A stretch of DNA of 64,000 nucleotides from Camarhynchus parvulus (Eukaryota > Chordata > Aves > Passeriformes > Thraupidae): positions 620,001 to 684,000 of the forward strand of contig NC_044585.1 in the NCBI RefSeq assembly GCF_901933205.1, in the 5' to 3' direction. A program made the translations under genes and the position numbers. The notes below the pieces were generated by a model. It was not told the DNA's origin, searched no databases, and saw only the letters and a list, made by a program, of their open reading frames with translations. Below are positions 55,384 through 64,000 of the stretch, piece by piece. Every line of letters begins with the position of its first letter. Positions within the stretch are counted from its first letter, which is position 1.

Positions 55384-55676
55384 TGTCACTATTGGACACG
55401 AAAGAATGCAAGCACACCACTGTTCTTCAGGTGAAGGAAGGAAGAGAAGTTATTTCCCTGACTCTAACATTTCTAGTTTTCCAAAAGTGACAGTGGATTG
55501 GAGGGTGATAGGGACACCTCTCCAATGACACTGGTTAAACCAACAGTCCATCAACTCTCTCCTCCTCCATAAAAGAAGACAAAACAATCAGTTATTTACA
55601 GAAAGTGTCTGAAAAAGTTCACCACAAGAATGTCCATATCAGAAGGCCTAGAAAGGCTTAAAAAACCAGGGTGACA
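55384..55676 (-). mobile_element. solo LTR, family F, copy 1, inserted in a minisatellite
   Basis: The 293-bp element starts TGTCACTATTGG and ends CAGGGTGACA on the + strand. Flanks CCCAGC (55378-55383) and TCCAGC (55677-55682) match at five of six bases. It interrupts a tandem array whose units lie on both sides. See copy 3 for the promoter layout, which is on the minus strand. Confidence 0.9.
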
Positions 55677-55775
55677 TCCAGCCCAGCTTTTCTCCTGCCT
55701 GGATGGAGTTTCCATCCCAGCCCAGCTTTTCTCCTGCCTGGATGGAGTTTCCAGCCCAGCCCAGCTTTTCTGGGT
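55677..55775 (+). repeat. minisatellite, right part split by LTR F
   Basis: CCAGCCCAGCTTTTCTCCTG plus CCTGGATGGAGTTTCCATCC, about two and a half units, continuing the array at 55320. Confidence 0.85.
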
Positions 55776-55919
55776 CCCGCTGGAGCTGGACACGTTCCCT
55801 CGCTGGCTCTGGGAGTGCTGGTGCCTTTCCAGCGCTCTGTGCTTTGTTTTCTCTCTCCGTGCTGCACCTTCTGCTGGAAACAAAGGGATGTTTGCATTCC
55901 AGCGCGATGCCTCCCTTTC

Positions 55920-56480
55920 CTCCCCGAGTGCAGGGGATAATTACAGTGCCTTGCACTAATTGATCCCTTATTAGTGCTAATTGTGATTTACGTGGTGCTT
56001 TAGGAAGGGGCATTTCTGTGGCAGAAGTGATGCTCTAATGTCACACTTGTGATGTGTCACCTCATCTCCCGTGAGCTGCTCGTGGGGGAAGCGGGTTCAC
56101 TTTTATTTTTTTGTTAAAAACCAATCTTTTGCAAGAACCATCTGGCTGCTAAATTCTCCTCCCGGAGCTGTGCGGTTTGCAGGGAGCTCATTTGCGTCTT
56201 TAGCTACTAAAGAGGAAGTAAAAGTGACTGATTAGTCTGAGACTGGGACCATTCACATCAAAGTGACAGATTTTGCGAGCTGGATTTGGGGAAGTGTTTA
56301 AAACTGGTGTGTTTTCATTAAATTTTGAAGGCTGTGGGCAGAAGTGCGCTCTGGGCGCTGCAGCTCAGGCTCAGCCCTGCACCCTGGGTTCTTCTGTCAC
56401 TGTGAATTGTGGGGCTGCTCAAATTTCCCTCTGCTTGTTTGATGACTTTAAATATTGATTTTAATTGTGCCTCTTTCTTA
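55920..56480. other. possible conserved non-coding block
   Basis: Repeat-free interval with many homeodomain-type words (GGATAATTACAG, CACTAATTGATCCC, GTGCTAATTGTGATTTA), TAGCTACTAAAGAGG and CACATCAAAGTGACAG. There is no open frame of note. The texture is that of a vertebrate developmental enhancer, but conservation is untested. Confidence 0.25.
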
Positions 56481-56856
56481 AGGCTGTGAGTGCTGGTGGG
56501 AGCCATGGACAATGATCCCTGAGCACAACACAGCCACGTGCACTGGGAGGGGGGAACTCAGCCTGGCTCTCTGCACAGGGGAGGGAGAGAAAGGAAAATT
56601 CCTGTGGAGCCCCCAAACTCAGCTTTCCCTGCTCCCATGGGGGCTTTGCAGGGATGTGCCATGAGCTGCTGGCCAGGCTGGGCTCTCAGAAGCCCTTTGG
56701 GGGTGCTAGGGTGAGGCTGGCAGGGCTCCACACTCTCCCCTGTCCAGAGGGGTCCTCGGAAAGCCTCAGAGCAAATCCAGAGTTTGGGAATGTGGGATTT
56801 GTCTGTGCAGAGAGAAATGGTCAGTGGGAGCCAGCAGGACCTGTGGGACTTGCACT

Positions 56857-57137
56857 GCAAGGATCTGGAGGGACAGAACACGGGAATGGCTCCAAACTGA
56901 GAGTGAGTGGGTCTAGATTGGATATCAGGGGAGATCCTTCCCCATGAGGGTGGGCAGGCCCTGGCACAGGGTGCCCAGAGCAGCTGGGGCTGCCCCTGGA
57001 TCCCTGGCAGTGCCCAAGGCCAGGCTGGACATTGGGGCTGGGAGCACCTGGGACAGTGGGAGGTGTCCCTGCCATGGCAGGGGTGGCACTGGGTGGGCTC
57101 TGATGTCCCTTCCAACCCAACCATTCTGGGATTGCAC
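56857..57137 (+). mobile_element. CR1 LINE 3' fragment
   Basis: GATCTGGAGGGACAGAACAC through GGGTGGGCAGGCCCTGGCAC and GATGTCCCTTCCAACCCAAC to CATTCTGGGATTGCAC, sense orientation. Confidence 0.9.
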
Positions 57138-57139
57138 AT

Positions 57140-57772
57140 CCCTGGGCCACTGGCATGTTTTCAGAGCACTGGGAGCTGTGCTGTCCCTCTCCCTGTGCCC
57201 AGGTTCCTTCCCAAGCACACACCCTGATGGATGTGGCCCTGATCAATGCTCTGTGGCCGAGCAAACACGGTTAGCATTGGCTTTACACTAGAGGGCTGTC
57301 TGTCCCTTTCCCTTTGAGAGCAGCCCTTGTGCCGGGATCCCAGTTTGATCCCGGGGTGGGGAGGCTGCAGGCCGGTGCGTGGTGCTCAGCTCTGCTCTCT
57401 GTGCTGCTCACAGCAGCCGTGCCCGGGCTCAGGGGCCCTTCGGAGCTGTTTCTGGTCAAGTGGAGCTCTCTGGCTCTGCCCCCTGCCCAGCCCAGCAGGA
57501 AGCAGCAGCTTCCACACAGGATTCCTTCCCCTCCTGCTCTTCCAGGCCCCTTTTGCTGTCAGGAGTGGGGCACTCTGGCAGCACAGGGCTGCTCTGGGTT
57601 TCCAGGAGTGTGGGGGCATTTCCTGCCTCTGCCCTGCCCTGCCCTGCCCTGGTGAGGACCTGCAGCCCTGAACATCTGCACATCCAGCTTGGGCTGACAG
57701 ACAGGAATTGCTCTGGAAATGGCTCTGGGGGCTGGAGGAGCCTTCAGTGTCCCAGGGCTGAAAGAGATTTGG
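57140..57772. other. unassigned interval
   Basis: GC-moderate DNA; a short (CTGCC)n run lies at about 57627-57650. No gene support. Confidence 0.3.
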
Positions 57773-58340
57773 TGTGGGAATCTACAAAATCAGAGGGTTT
57801 TGGGAAAGCTGCAAAAGGCAGGCTCAGAGACAGCAGAACTGTGATTGGAGCTAAGCAGCAGCCATGAGATTGGTCAGCAGAAAAATTGTTTAAACTGTAG
57901 AAAAGCAAGGACAAATAGAGCAATGGTCTGTGTATTAATGCTTGTCTAGAATAACTCCCTAATCTACAGAAAAGTTTATCTAGTGAGATGTTAGGAAGTT
58001 TGAAGCTCAATAATGGAGCTCTGTGCATTGTGTTTTAAGGCTCACAATCAGGTCTTGTATTTGAAATAAGCAAGCATTGTTTAACCAAAGGTACCTGTGC
58101 TTATAGTGGTTGGATAGAACTACTGTCAATGTGCTTTTGCTTTGTGTGATTGGTCAAAAAACTTATAAAGTGAGTTGTAACATTAAGTTCTTTGTTTGCT
58201 GCCTGGGATGTGAGCTGCTGGCATCTTCCCATTGTCATCACCATGTAATGAGAGTGATGGTGGACAATCAAACAGCTCAAGGCATGTTCCCAGCAGCCCT
58301 GCCCTGTTTGTGATTTGTACAGAGCCCCCAGCCAGTGTCA
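57773..58340 (+). mobile_element. LTR, family G, copy 2
   Basis: Starts TGTGGGAATCTAC and ends AGCCAGTGTCA. It is homologous to 22682-23165 in opposite orientation but about 84 bases longer in its left half. A GATTGGTCA box at 58148-58156 precedes CTTATAAAG at 58162-58170. The 67-codon frame at 58110-58313 is open here too. Flanking pentamers TTTGG and CTTGA match at three of five, so the target duplication is eroded. LTR F copy 2 follows after 14 bases. Confidence 0.8.
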
Positions 58341-58354
58341 CTTGACAGCTTCTG

Positions 58355-58646
58355 TGTCGTTATAGGACACAAAATAAAACAATGGGGACACACAACTCTC
58401 CAGGGTAGAAAAGAGAGTGTTTAATTTCTGACCTTAACATTTATGGATTTCCAAAAGTGACAGTGGATTGGAGGGTGACAGTGCCACCTCTCCAATGACA
58501 CTGGACAGACCAACAGCCCATCAAATTTCTCCTGTTCCATAAAAGAATGCAAAACAATAAGATATTTACATAAAGTGTGTGAGAAAGTTTGTTACAAGAA
58601 TGTAAACATCAGAAGGCTTAGAAAATCTTAAAAAATCAGGGCGGCA
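58355..58646 (-). mobile_element. solo LTR, family F, copy 2
   Basis: The 292-bp element reads TGTCGTTATAGG..GGGCGGCA on the + strand. It has an exact 6-bp target-site duplication CTTCTG (58349-58354 and 58647-58652). Its own duplication shows it inserted independently of the other F copies nearby. The poly(A) signal position here reads ATTAAA on the minus strand. Confidence 0.9.
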
Positions 58647-58760
58647 CTTCTGCCTGAAGGTTCAGCTGGGACAGCTCCTCTGGCTGTCACCTGCAGGGCT
58701 GGGACCTCTGGGGACATTGCCACCATGAAGCCTGGTTGCTTTGGTCCCCTGCTGCCATTT

Positions 58761-58990
58761 GTTTCATGGAATCACAGAATACCCTGAGCTGGGACCCCCA
58801 GGACCATCCAGCCCCTGTCCAGACCCCCAACAACCCCACCCTGTCCATCCCTGGCAGTGCTGTCCAAAGGCTCCTGGAGCTCTGGCAGCCTCGGGGCCGT
58901 GCCCATTCCCTGGGCAGCCTGGGCAGTGCCAGCACCCTCTGGGGGAAGAACCTTGCCCTGAGCTCAGCCTGAGCTGCCCTGGCCCAGCTT
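58761..58990 (-). mobile_element. CR1 LINE 3' fragment
   Basis: TTTCATGGAATCACAGAATA, GCTGGGACCCCCAGGACCAT and GGGGGAAGAACCTTGCCCTG, reverse-complement orientation. Confidence 0.9.
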
Positions 58991-59372
58991 CCTGCTGGTT
59001 GAATTGAATTGATTTGTTTCATTCTGTCCACACTCCCCTTTAACCCAGGTAAAGACAGAACCAGCTGGAGCCTGCCTGTGCCTGACAGACATGGTTTGAA
59101 TTCAGGCCTGCCTGGAGAATTCCAAACACAGCCCCTCAGTGCCTGCCCTGTGCCTCATGCCCTGCATTTGTGGCACTGCTTTTTCCTCCTCCTGGATGCC
59201 TGGGCAGTCCCTGTTTGGCTCAGTTTGGGCAGAAGTGGTGAGAACTGAGAGCAGCCCTGGCCAAGGGTGAGCAGGGCTGGGGCTGGGAATGAGCTGGGAT
59301 GGCCAGGAGGGATGGAGGGGGCTCTGGTGGGTGCTGGGAGCACTCAGGGGCTGTGCCCAGCACACACTCTGG

Positions 59373-59666
59373 TGTCACTATAGGACATGAATGAACACAA
59401 GCTCACACCGCTGTTTTCAAGGTGAATAGAAAAGGGAAGTTTATTTCCTGACTCCAGCATTTATAGTTTCCCAAAAGTGACAGCAGATTGGAGGGTGACA
59501 GTGCCAACTCTCCAATGACACTGGACAAACCAACAGTCCATCAACTCTCTCCTCCTCCATAAAGGAATGCAAAACAATGAGTTATTTACAGAAAGTGTGT
59601 GAGAAAGTTCACTACAAGAATGTCAGCATCAGAAGGCTTAGAAAATCTTTAAAAACCAGGGTGACA
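59373..59666 (-). mobile_element. solo LTR, family F, copy 3
   Basis: The 294-bp element reads TGTCACTATAGG..CAGGGTGACA on the + strand, so the ends form the inverted repeat TGTCAC/GTGACA. On the minus strand a CTATAAA box (59460-59466) is followed about 15 bases on by AATAAA (59440-59445), with a CTCCAATC box upstream. Flanks CTCTGG and CTCAAG match at four of six bases. It is the cleanest copy for reading promoter layout. Confidence 0.9.
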
Positions 59667-59689
59667 CTCAAGTGCAGAGGGTGATTCCT

Positions 59690-60630
59690 TGGCACAAGTT
59701 GGTTTAGGAGCTCCAGGCACTTCTCTCCCTCCCTCAGTTTGTCCCTGATGTGTCCTGAGGGGGGCAGGGGTGAACGATGGTGATGCTGAGCTCTGAGGGG
59801 TGGCACTGACCCCAGGGATGGTGTGGGACACTGCTGGGCCGTGGGGACCAGGGCTTGGACTGCTCTGCATCCACCACCCACGGCTGGGGCAGCAGTGGCA
59901 GCAGTGTCCCTGCTGTCCCCAGGGCTCAGGACAGGGATGTCCCCAGGCCCAGGGTCCCTTTGGTGCTCAGGGTCACTGCTGCAGGCAGCATGCCCTGCTG
60001 TCCCTGTCCTGCAGCCAGGGCACAGCTGGAGCTGTGGGCAGGCAGGGGGCCCTAAGGCTGGGGTGGGAGCGCTGCTGTGACAGCCCCTAAAGCTCTGTGG
60101 GATGTCTGGGTGTGCTCCACCCTCTGCAGGTGTGAGATGTGAGCACTGGGGCTGTGCTGGCCCTGGGGTCACCCCGTGGGACAGGGGCAGGGCCAGCCCT
60201 GCTGTCCAGACCATGGTTTAGTGACAGAGGGGCCAGCAGCCCCCCAGCACCTCCCCTGGGTGTGCCAGAGCACGAGGCCCTCCTGATAATCCCTGCCAGC
60301 TCATGCCAGCCTGTCTGCCTGCTGAGGAGGGGACACCAGGTCTGAGTGCCCCTGCTCGGGCTCAATGTCCCTGGGGGTGACCCAGTGCCCTGTGGCACTG
60401 CAGGGACAGCGAGGCAGCTGCTCTAAACCAGGGCCTGCAGCTGAAAAAGCCCTGGGAGCCCTCCCTGCTCAGGGCTGCTGTTTGCTGTGCTCTCTGACCC
60501 AGAGAGATCCAGAGTGAAAGGTGTGAGCCCAGCACTTGGCATGGGCACAGGGGGAATGATATTGGTATCACCAGTATTGCAGACAGGATGTGCCTGGGCT
60601 TGTGTGGCCCTTGGTGCTGAACCAAACAGC
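59690..60630. other. unassigned GC-rich interval
   Basis: No repeat copy or supportable frame. TGCTGAGCTCTGAGG and other CTG/CAG words are frequent but not periodic. Confidence 0.3.
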
Positions 60631-60636
60631 AGCAAC

Positions 60637-60899
60637 TGTGGTGTTTCACCCCACAGACACTTTGGGCTATATGGGTGTGTGGTGTTTCACCCCACAGACA
60701 CTTTTGGCTGGCTGGGTGTGTGGTGTTTCACCCCACAGACACTTTGTGGCTACCCCACAGCCTTGGCTGGCTGGGTGTGTGGTGTTTCACCCCACAGACA
60801 CTTTGGGCTGGCTGGTGTGTGGTGTTTCACCCCACAGACACTTTTGGCTGGCTGGGTGTGTGGTGTTTCACCCCACAGACACTTTGGGCTGGCTGGGTG
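60637..60899 (+). repeat. six tandem copies of the end of LTR C
   Basis: Units start at 60637, 60678, 60719, 60778, 60818 and 60859. Each begins TGTGGTGTTTCACCCCACAG and continues ACACTTTGGGCTGGCTGGGTG, with period 40-41 bases. The third unit has an 18-base insertion. The last unit runs directly into the LTR body. The LTR at 710-1264 has only one such unit at the matching end. Confidence 0.95.
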
Positions 60900-61403
60900 C
60901 TGCAGCTGGGCACTGCAGACAAGTCCAGGCCTGCAGGAGCTCTGGTGGTGCTGGGATGGAGCTTCCCCCAGAACAGGATCTGCTCCTCAGGTTTCCCTCT
61001 GTGCAGAAGCTTTAAGGCGATGGTGAAGGAAAGGAGTCGGTTCTGATGGAGGGTTTGGATCCAGAGCTTTATTCTGGCCCACAGGCCTCTGAATGCAGCA
61101 CCAGCTCCAACAGAACTCCCTGAGCCCGTGGCTGCTGCTCCTTTGAACCCCGGGGAGAGGGGCAGGGAAGGGGTCGGGAGCCACCAAGCAGGGACAGGAG
61201 GGGAGGGACAAAGGACACCTGGATGGCCCAATGTCCCCAGGGGTAGAGGGCATCCTTTGGATCTGCCAATCACTCTGTGCCCTTCTGGAATGCCAGGACT
61301 GACAGACAGTGCTGGGAGGGGAAAGGAGAGGTGATTGACACACCTGGGAGGGAATCATCGGGGGAGAGACCCAGGGTTCTGATGTGAACCCTGAAATCAC
61401 CCT
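60859..61403 (-). mobile_element. solo LTR, family C, copy 2
   Basis: Inverted homologue of 710-1264. It contains AATAAA on the minus strand at 61068-61073, GGCAGATCCAAAGGATGCC and TGTCTGTCAGTCCTGG on that strand. GCAAC occurs at 60632-60636, just left of the tandem units, and again at 61404-61408. This would make a 5-bp target-site duplication enclosing the LTR plus its repeats, although the right terminus is then not a canonical TG. Confidence 0.75.
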
Positions 61404-61664
61404 GCAACGGGAAGGGATGGTGGAGTCAGGGCTCTGATGGCACGGGAATTGTCACCGTGCTGGGAGCCAGAACCTGCTGGGCGTGCAGAGAGGACAAGGA
61501 GCGAGCAGGGACTGCCAGGGCACTCACAGCTGTGGGGACACCCTGCTGGGGCAGCTGCCCTGGTGCCCTGGGAGGAGCAGGGATGGGCACAGCCCCTGGC
61601 CAGGACAGGCACAGCCCCTGGGGACCAGCGTGGAAAAAAGTCACAGAGCAGGGACATGCCTGGC

Positions 61665-61795
61665 TGTGTGACACTGGGGCTGGGTCTGTGACACTGGGAC
61701 TGGCTGTGTGACACTGGGGCTGGCAGTGTGACACTGCACATGTAGGGCTGGCTGGGTGACCCTGGGACTGGCTGTGTGACACTGTTCCTCCCCCT
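61665..61795 (+). repeat. TGTGACACTGGGGCTGG minisatellite
   Basis: About six degenerate units of 17-20 bases with GGGGCTGGGT, GGGACTGGCT and GGGGCTGGCA variants. Confidence 0.85.
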
Positions 61796-61799
61796 GTGA

Positions 61800-62232
61800 G
61801 CTGCCCCAGGGGCTCTCCCTGCGCTCTGGGAGCCTCAGGCTGAGCCTGAGTGCTGTCCTTGCTCAGCCAGGGCCAGCCCTGCCCTCCTGGCTTGGTCACT
61901 TGGGTGTGTGACCACGCCAGGGGTGTCATGGGAGCTCTGTGCTCATCTGGGCCCCTTGGAGCTCTGCTGGGCAGGTTTCTGTGGGTGTGGGGCCTCCCTG
62001 GAGTGCTGCAGTCTCAAGGGCACCGTTGGAGCAGATGTGGTGTTAGGAAATGCAGAGGGGGCTCTGTGGCCCTTCCCAGGAGCATCCCTGCTGTCCCTCC
62101 CCGGGACAAGGAGCTGGTGCTGTTTCCTCCTCCCTGCCCTGGGCTGCTCTGCAGGGGCAGGGTCACAGTGGTGTCCCTCACTGCCTGTGGTCCTTTGCTT
62201 TGCTCCCGCCCAGGACCAAAGGCCACTGTGGA
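61800..62232. other. unassigned interval
   Basis: GC-rich sequence, no recognisable gene or repeat. Confidence 0.3.
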
Positions 62233-62650
62233 GAGTCACAGAACCATGGAATCATTAGGGCTGGAAAAGATCTCCAAGATCATCAAATCCAACCTCTGAC
62301 CAACACCCCTGGCCACCAAACCATATTGTGAAGTGCCAGGTCTGCTCACTTTTTGAACACCTCCAGGGATAAACACCTCCAGCTGATAAAAAAATCTCCA
62401 AACCCCATTCCAAAGCAGCAAAACACAGGAGAAGCAACCAGATAATTATTGTTTTCATTGACTCCAGCTGTGACTCCAGCCTGTTCCAGGGCCTGACCAC
62501 CCTTTGAGTGAGGAAATTGTCCCTGATTTCCAGCCTGAAGCTCCCTTGGTGTGCAGCTTGAGGCCGTTTCCCCTTTCCCACCTGCCCAGGAAGGTGCCTG
62601 GTGCCCCCTGAGCAGGTCCCTGAGCCCTGCTGGCACAGGTGGGCAGCAGC
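62233..62650 (-). mobile_element. CR1 LINE 3' fragment, older subfamily
   Basis: GTCACAGAACCATGGAATCA, AAGATCATCAAATCCAACCT, ACACCTCCAGGGATAAACAC and CCAGCCTGTTCCAGGGCCTG in reverse-complement order, about 420 bases. It is more A/T-rich than the common copies here, and GATAAACACCTCCAG is locally repeated. Confidence 0.85.
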
Positions 62651-62897
62651 TCCTCCTGGCTGCCTGCCTGGCTCTCTGCAGCAGCACAGGGAATATGCAA
62701 ATTTAACCTTTGCATTTTCTGTGCTGTTCTTTTCCTGGGAAATGTCACCGGGGGCACCAAGCTGGGATCGCCTGGCACTGGGGGAAAGAGCAGCAGTGGT
62801 GTGTGCCTGGCTTCTGGGGAGGATCCAGCGTGGAGCTGCCTCCTCCAGGGAGGGCTCTGGGAGCTGCCCTGCCCTGCCCTGATGTCTGCAGGGATGG

Positions 62898-63572
62898 TGT
62901 CTTGGTTTGGAAAGACAGGAGTTTGCTAAGGAAGGCAGGAGCCTCCCCTGAAATGGAGAATGTAAACCCTCCCCACCCCTCCAAATTGCTATAATTTTAA
63001 ATTAAGGGGCTCTCAGGCAAAGATATGGGAGCAGGAAATAACAGTTCTTTGATAGGGAAGGGAAAAAAAAAGGGATAAAATAAACAATGCAGTGCACTAG
63101 AACAACACTGCCAGAGTCAGAACCCAACCTGACACCCTGTGGGTCAGGGTGTTGGCAGCAGTCCCATTGGAATTGTGGCTCAGCCCTCCTGCAGTGTCAG
63201 GGGTGGTTCTGTTGGAGCAGGGATCCTGGAGAAAGGTGCAGTCTCTGCCTCTGAAGATCCAGGGGAAGAAGAGGCAGCTGCTGTTCCTCTGGGAAATCCA
63301 GTGCAGAAGCCGTGCTGGTGTTCCAGAATCTCCAGATTATATCCAGGCAGGAATGCTTGGCTCCTCCCTCTGGGCTCACATCTCCCAATGGGATGCTGTA
63401 GTTCTTATCAGCCATGCAGGGACATTCAATAGTCTGTTATCAGCAATGTCCCCTCCCAGGGAGGTGTGAATGTGGTCACTCAATGAGAGAGGTAAAGCAA
63501 ACTGCTCACTTGACAAAGGTAATCAGCCATACAGATGGTAATTGAAAACATCTTGCATTGCAATCTGCAACA
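62898..63572 (-). mobile_element. solo LTR, family A, copy 3
   Basis: Starts TGTCTTGGTTTGG and ends AATCTGCAACA, 675 bp. It has an exact 5-bp target-site duplication GATGG (62893-62897 and 63573-63577). It is the best-preserved A copy and lies in the same orientation as the copy at 11684, about 51 kb away. The right duplication is the first unit of a pentamer array. Confidence 0.9.
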
Positions 63573-63652
63573 GATGGATGGATGGGATGGGGATGGGATG
63601 GGATGGGATGGGATGGGATGGGATGGGATGGGATGGGATGGGATGGGATGGG
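63573..63652 (+). repeat. (GATGG)n array abutting LTR A
   Basis: GATGGATGGATGGGATGGGG then about 11 perfect GGGAT pentamers. The unit equals the target-site duplication of the adjacent LTR. The left side of the LTR has just one unit. Confidence 0.95.
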
Positions 63653-64000
63653 TGACTGGAGCCAGCTCCAGTGCCAGAGGGAGGTTGTGTCCCTCGTGTC
63701 CCCAAGGCTGGGGGAGCTATCGAGAGTGCCACATCTGCTGCTGCTGGGAAATGCCTGGGACGCAGTGCTGTGCTCCAGGGATGGATCCAGAGGCTGCTGC
63801 TGTGGCAGGAGGGAGCTCCCTGTTTGCCTGGAGACAGGAGGGGAATCCCAGCTGGCAGAGCTGGCAGTGGCTGATGGGACTGTCCCAGCTCAGCCCAGAC
63901 CGAGGTGAAGGGCTGGGATTATTCCTGGGAAGCACCTGTAGGATAAACAAGATGGGGGTTGCAGTGCAGGCAGGACTGACTGTGGGCGGGAGAGGAATTT
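63653..64000. other. unassigned right edge
   Basis: GC-moderate sequence with no repeat copy or supportable frame. Confidence 0.3.

Noticed and set aside
1..64000. tRNA, rRNA or known microRNA genes
   Set aside because: No box A/box B pair with a cloverleaf, no rRNA segment and no known miRNA seed in a hairpin was found by eye; a covariance-model scan would be needed to exclude them fully.

Overview
This is a nuclear genomic window from a bird, probably a songbird (passerine). About two dozen truncated CR1 LINE 3' ends are present, recognisable by their conserved 3' block and short ATTCTGTG-type tails. There are also many solo LTRs of endogenous retroviruses (ERVs), strong GC-rich stretches, a CpG island and very abundant pentanucleotide microsatellites and GC-rich minisatellites. 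There are no prokaryotic features. No complete protein-coding gene can be supported. Most long open frames are artefacts of tandem repeats or of low stop-codon density in GC-rich DNA. The best gene candidate is a CpG-island promoter and first exon near 47.5-47.92 kb (+ strand), with a TATA-like box, an ATG in fair context and a splice donor after seven codons. I do not recognise the gene.

Layout. 0-5 kb: LTR remnants of several families (C, D, an A-related copy) and an AT-rich block that may be ERV interior. 5-12.6 kb: CR1 fragments, a family A LTR on each strand and a 46-bp inverted repeat. 12.4-18 kb: a family B LTR whose A/T-rich segment has become a long (ATAAT)n array, a 155-bp direct duplication, and (GGGAA)n and (ATGCC)n arrays. 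18-27.5 kb: CR1 fragments, LTRs of families G, B and E (E is nested inside an older element), an (AATAT)n array and a tail-to-tail CR1 palindrome. 28-38 kb: quieter DNA with blocks that look like conserved regulatory sequence, plus (TTCCC)n and several minisatellites. 38-46.5 kb: a family B LTR, long minisatellites, a GGGCT/GAGCT-like array and a suspicious homopolymer patch. 46.9-50.4 kb: CpG island, candidate first exon and possible intronic regulatory blocks. 51-64 kb: more arrays, then a dense LTR cluster (B, F x3, G, C, A).

Seven LTR families (A-G, my labels) can be compared within the window. Several copies have matching target-site duplications (TSDs): 6 bp for B and F (ERVK-like), 5 bp for A, E and G (ERVL-like). 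A repeated pattern is that tandem arrays start in or beside LTRs: (ATAAT)n in B, three 40-bp units in E, six 41-bp units at the end of C, and (GATGG)n at the TSD of A. This link between LTR insertion and new tandem repeats is the most interesting signal here. No sequence searches could be run, so family names and conservation are inferences.
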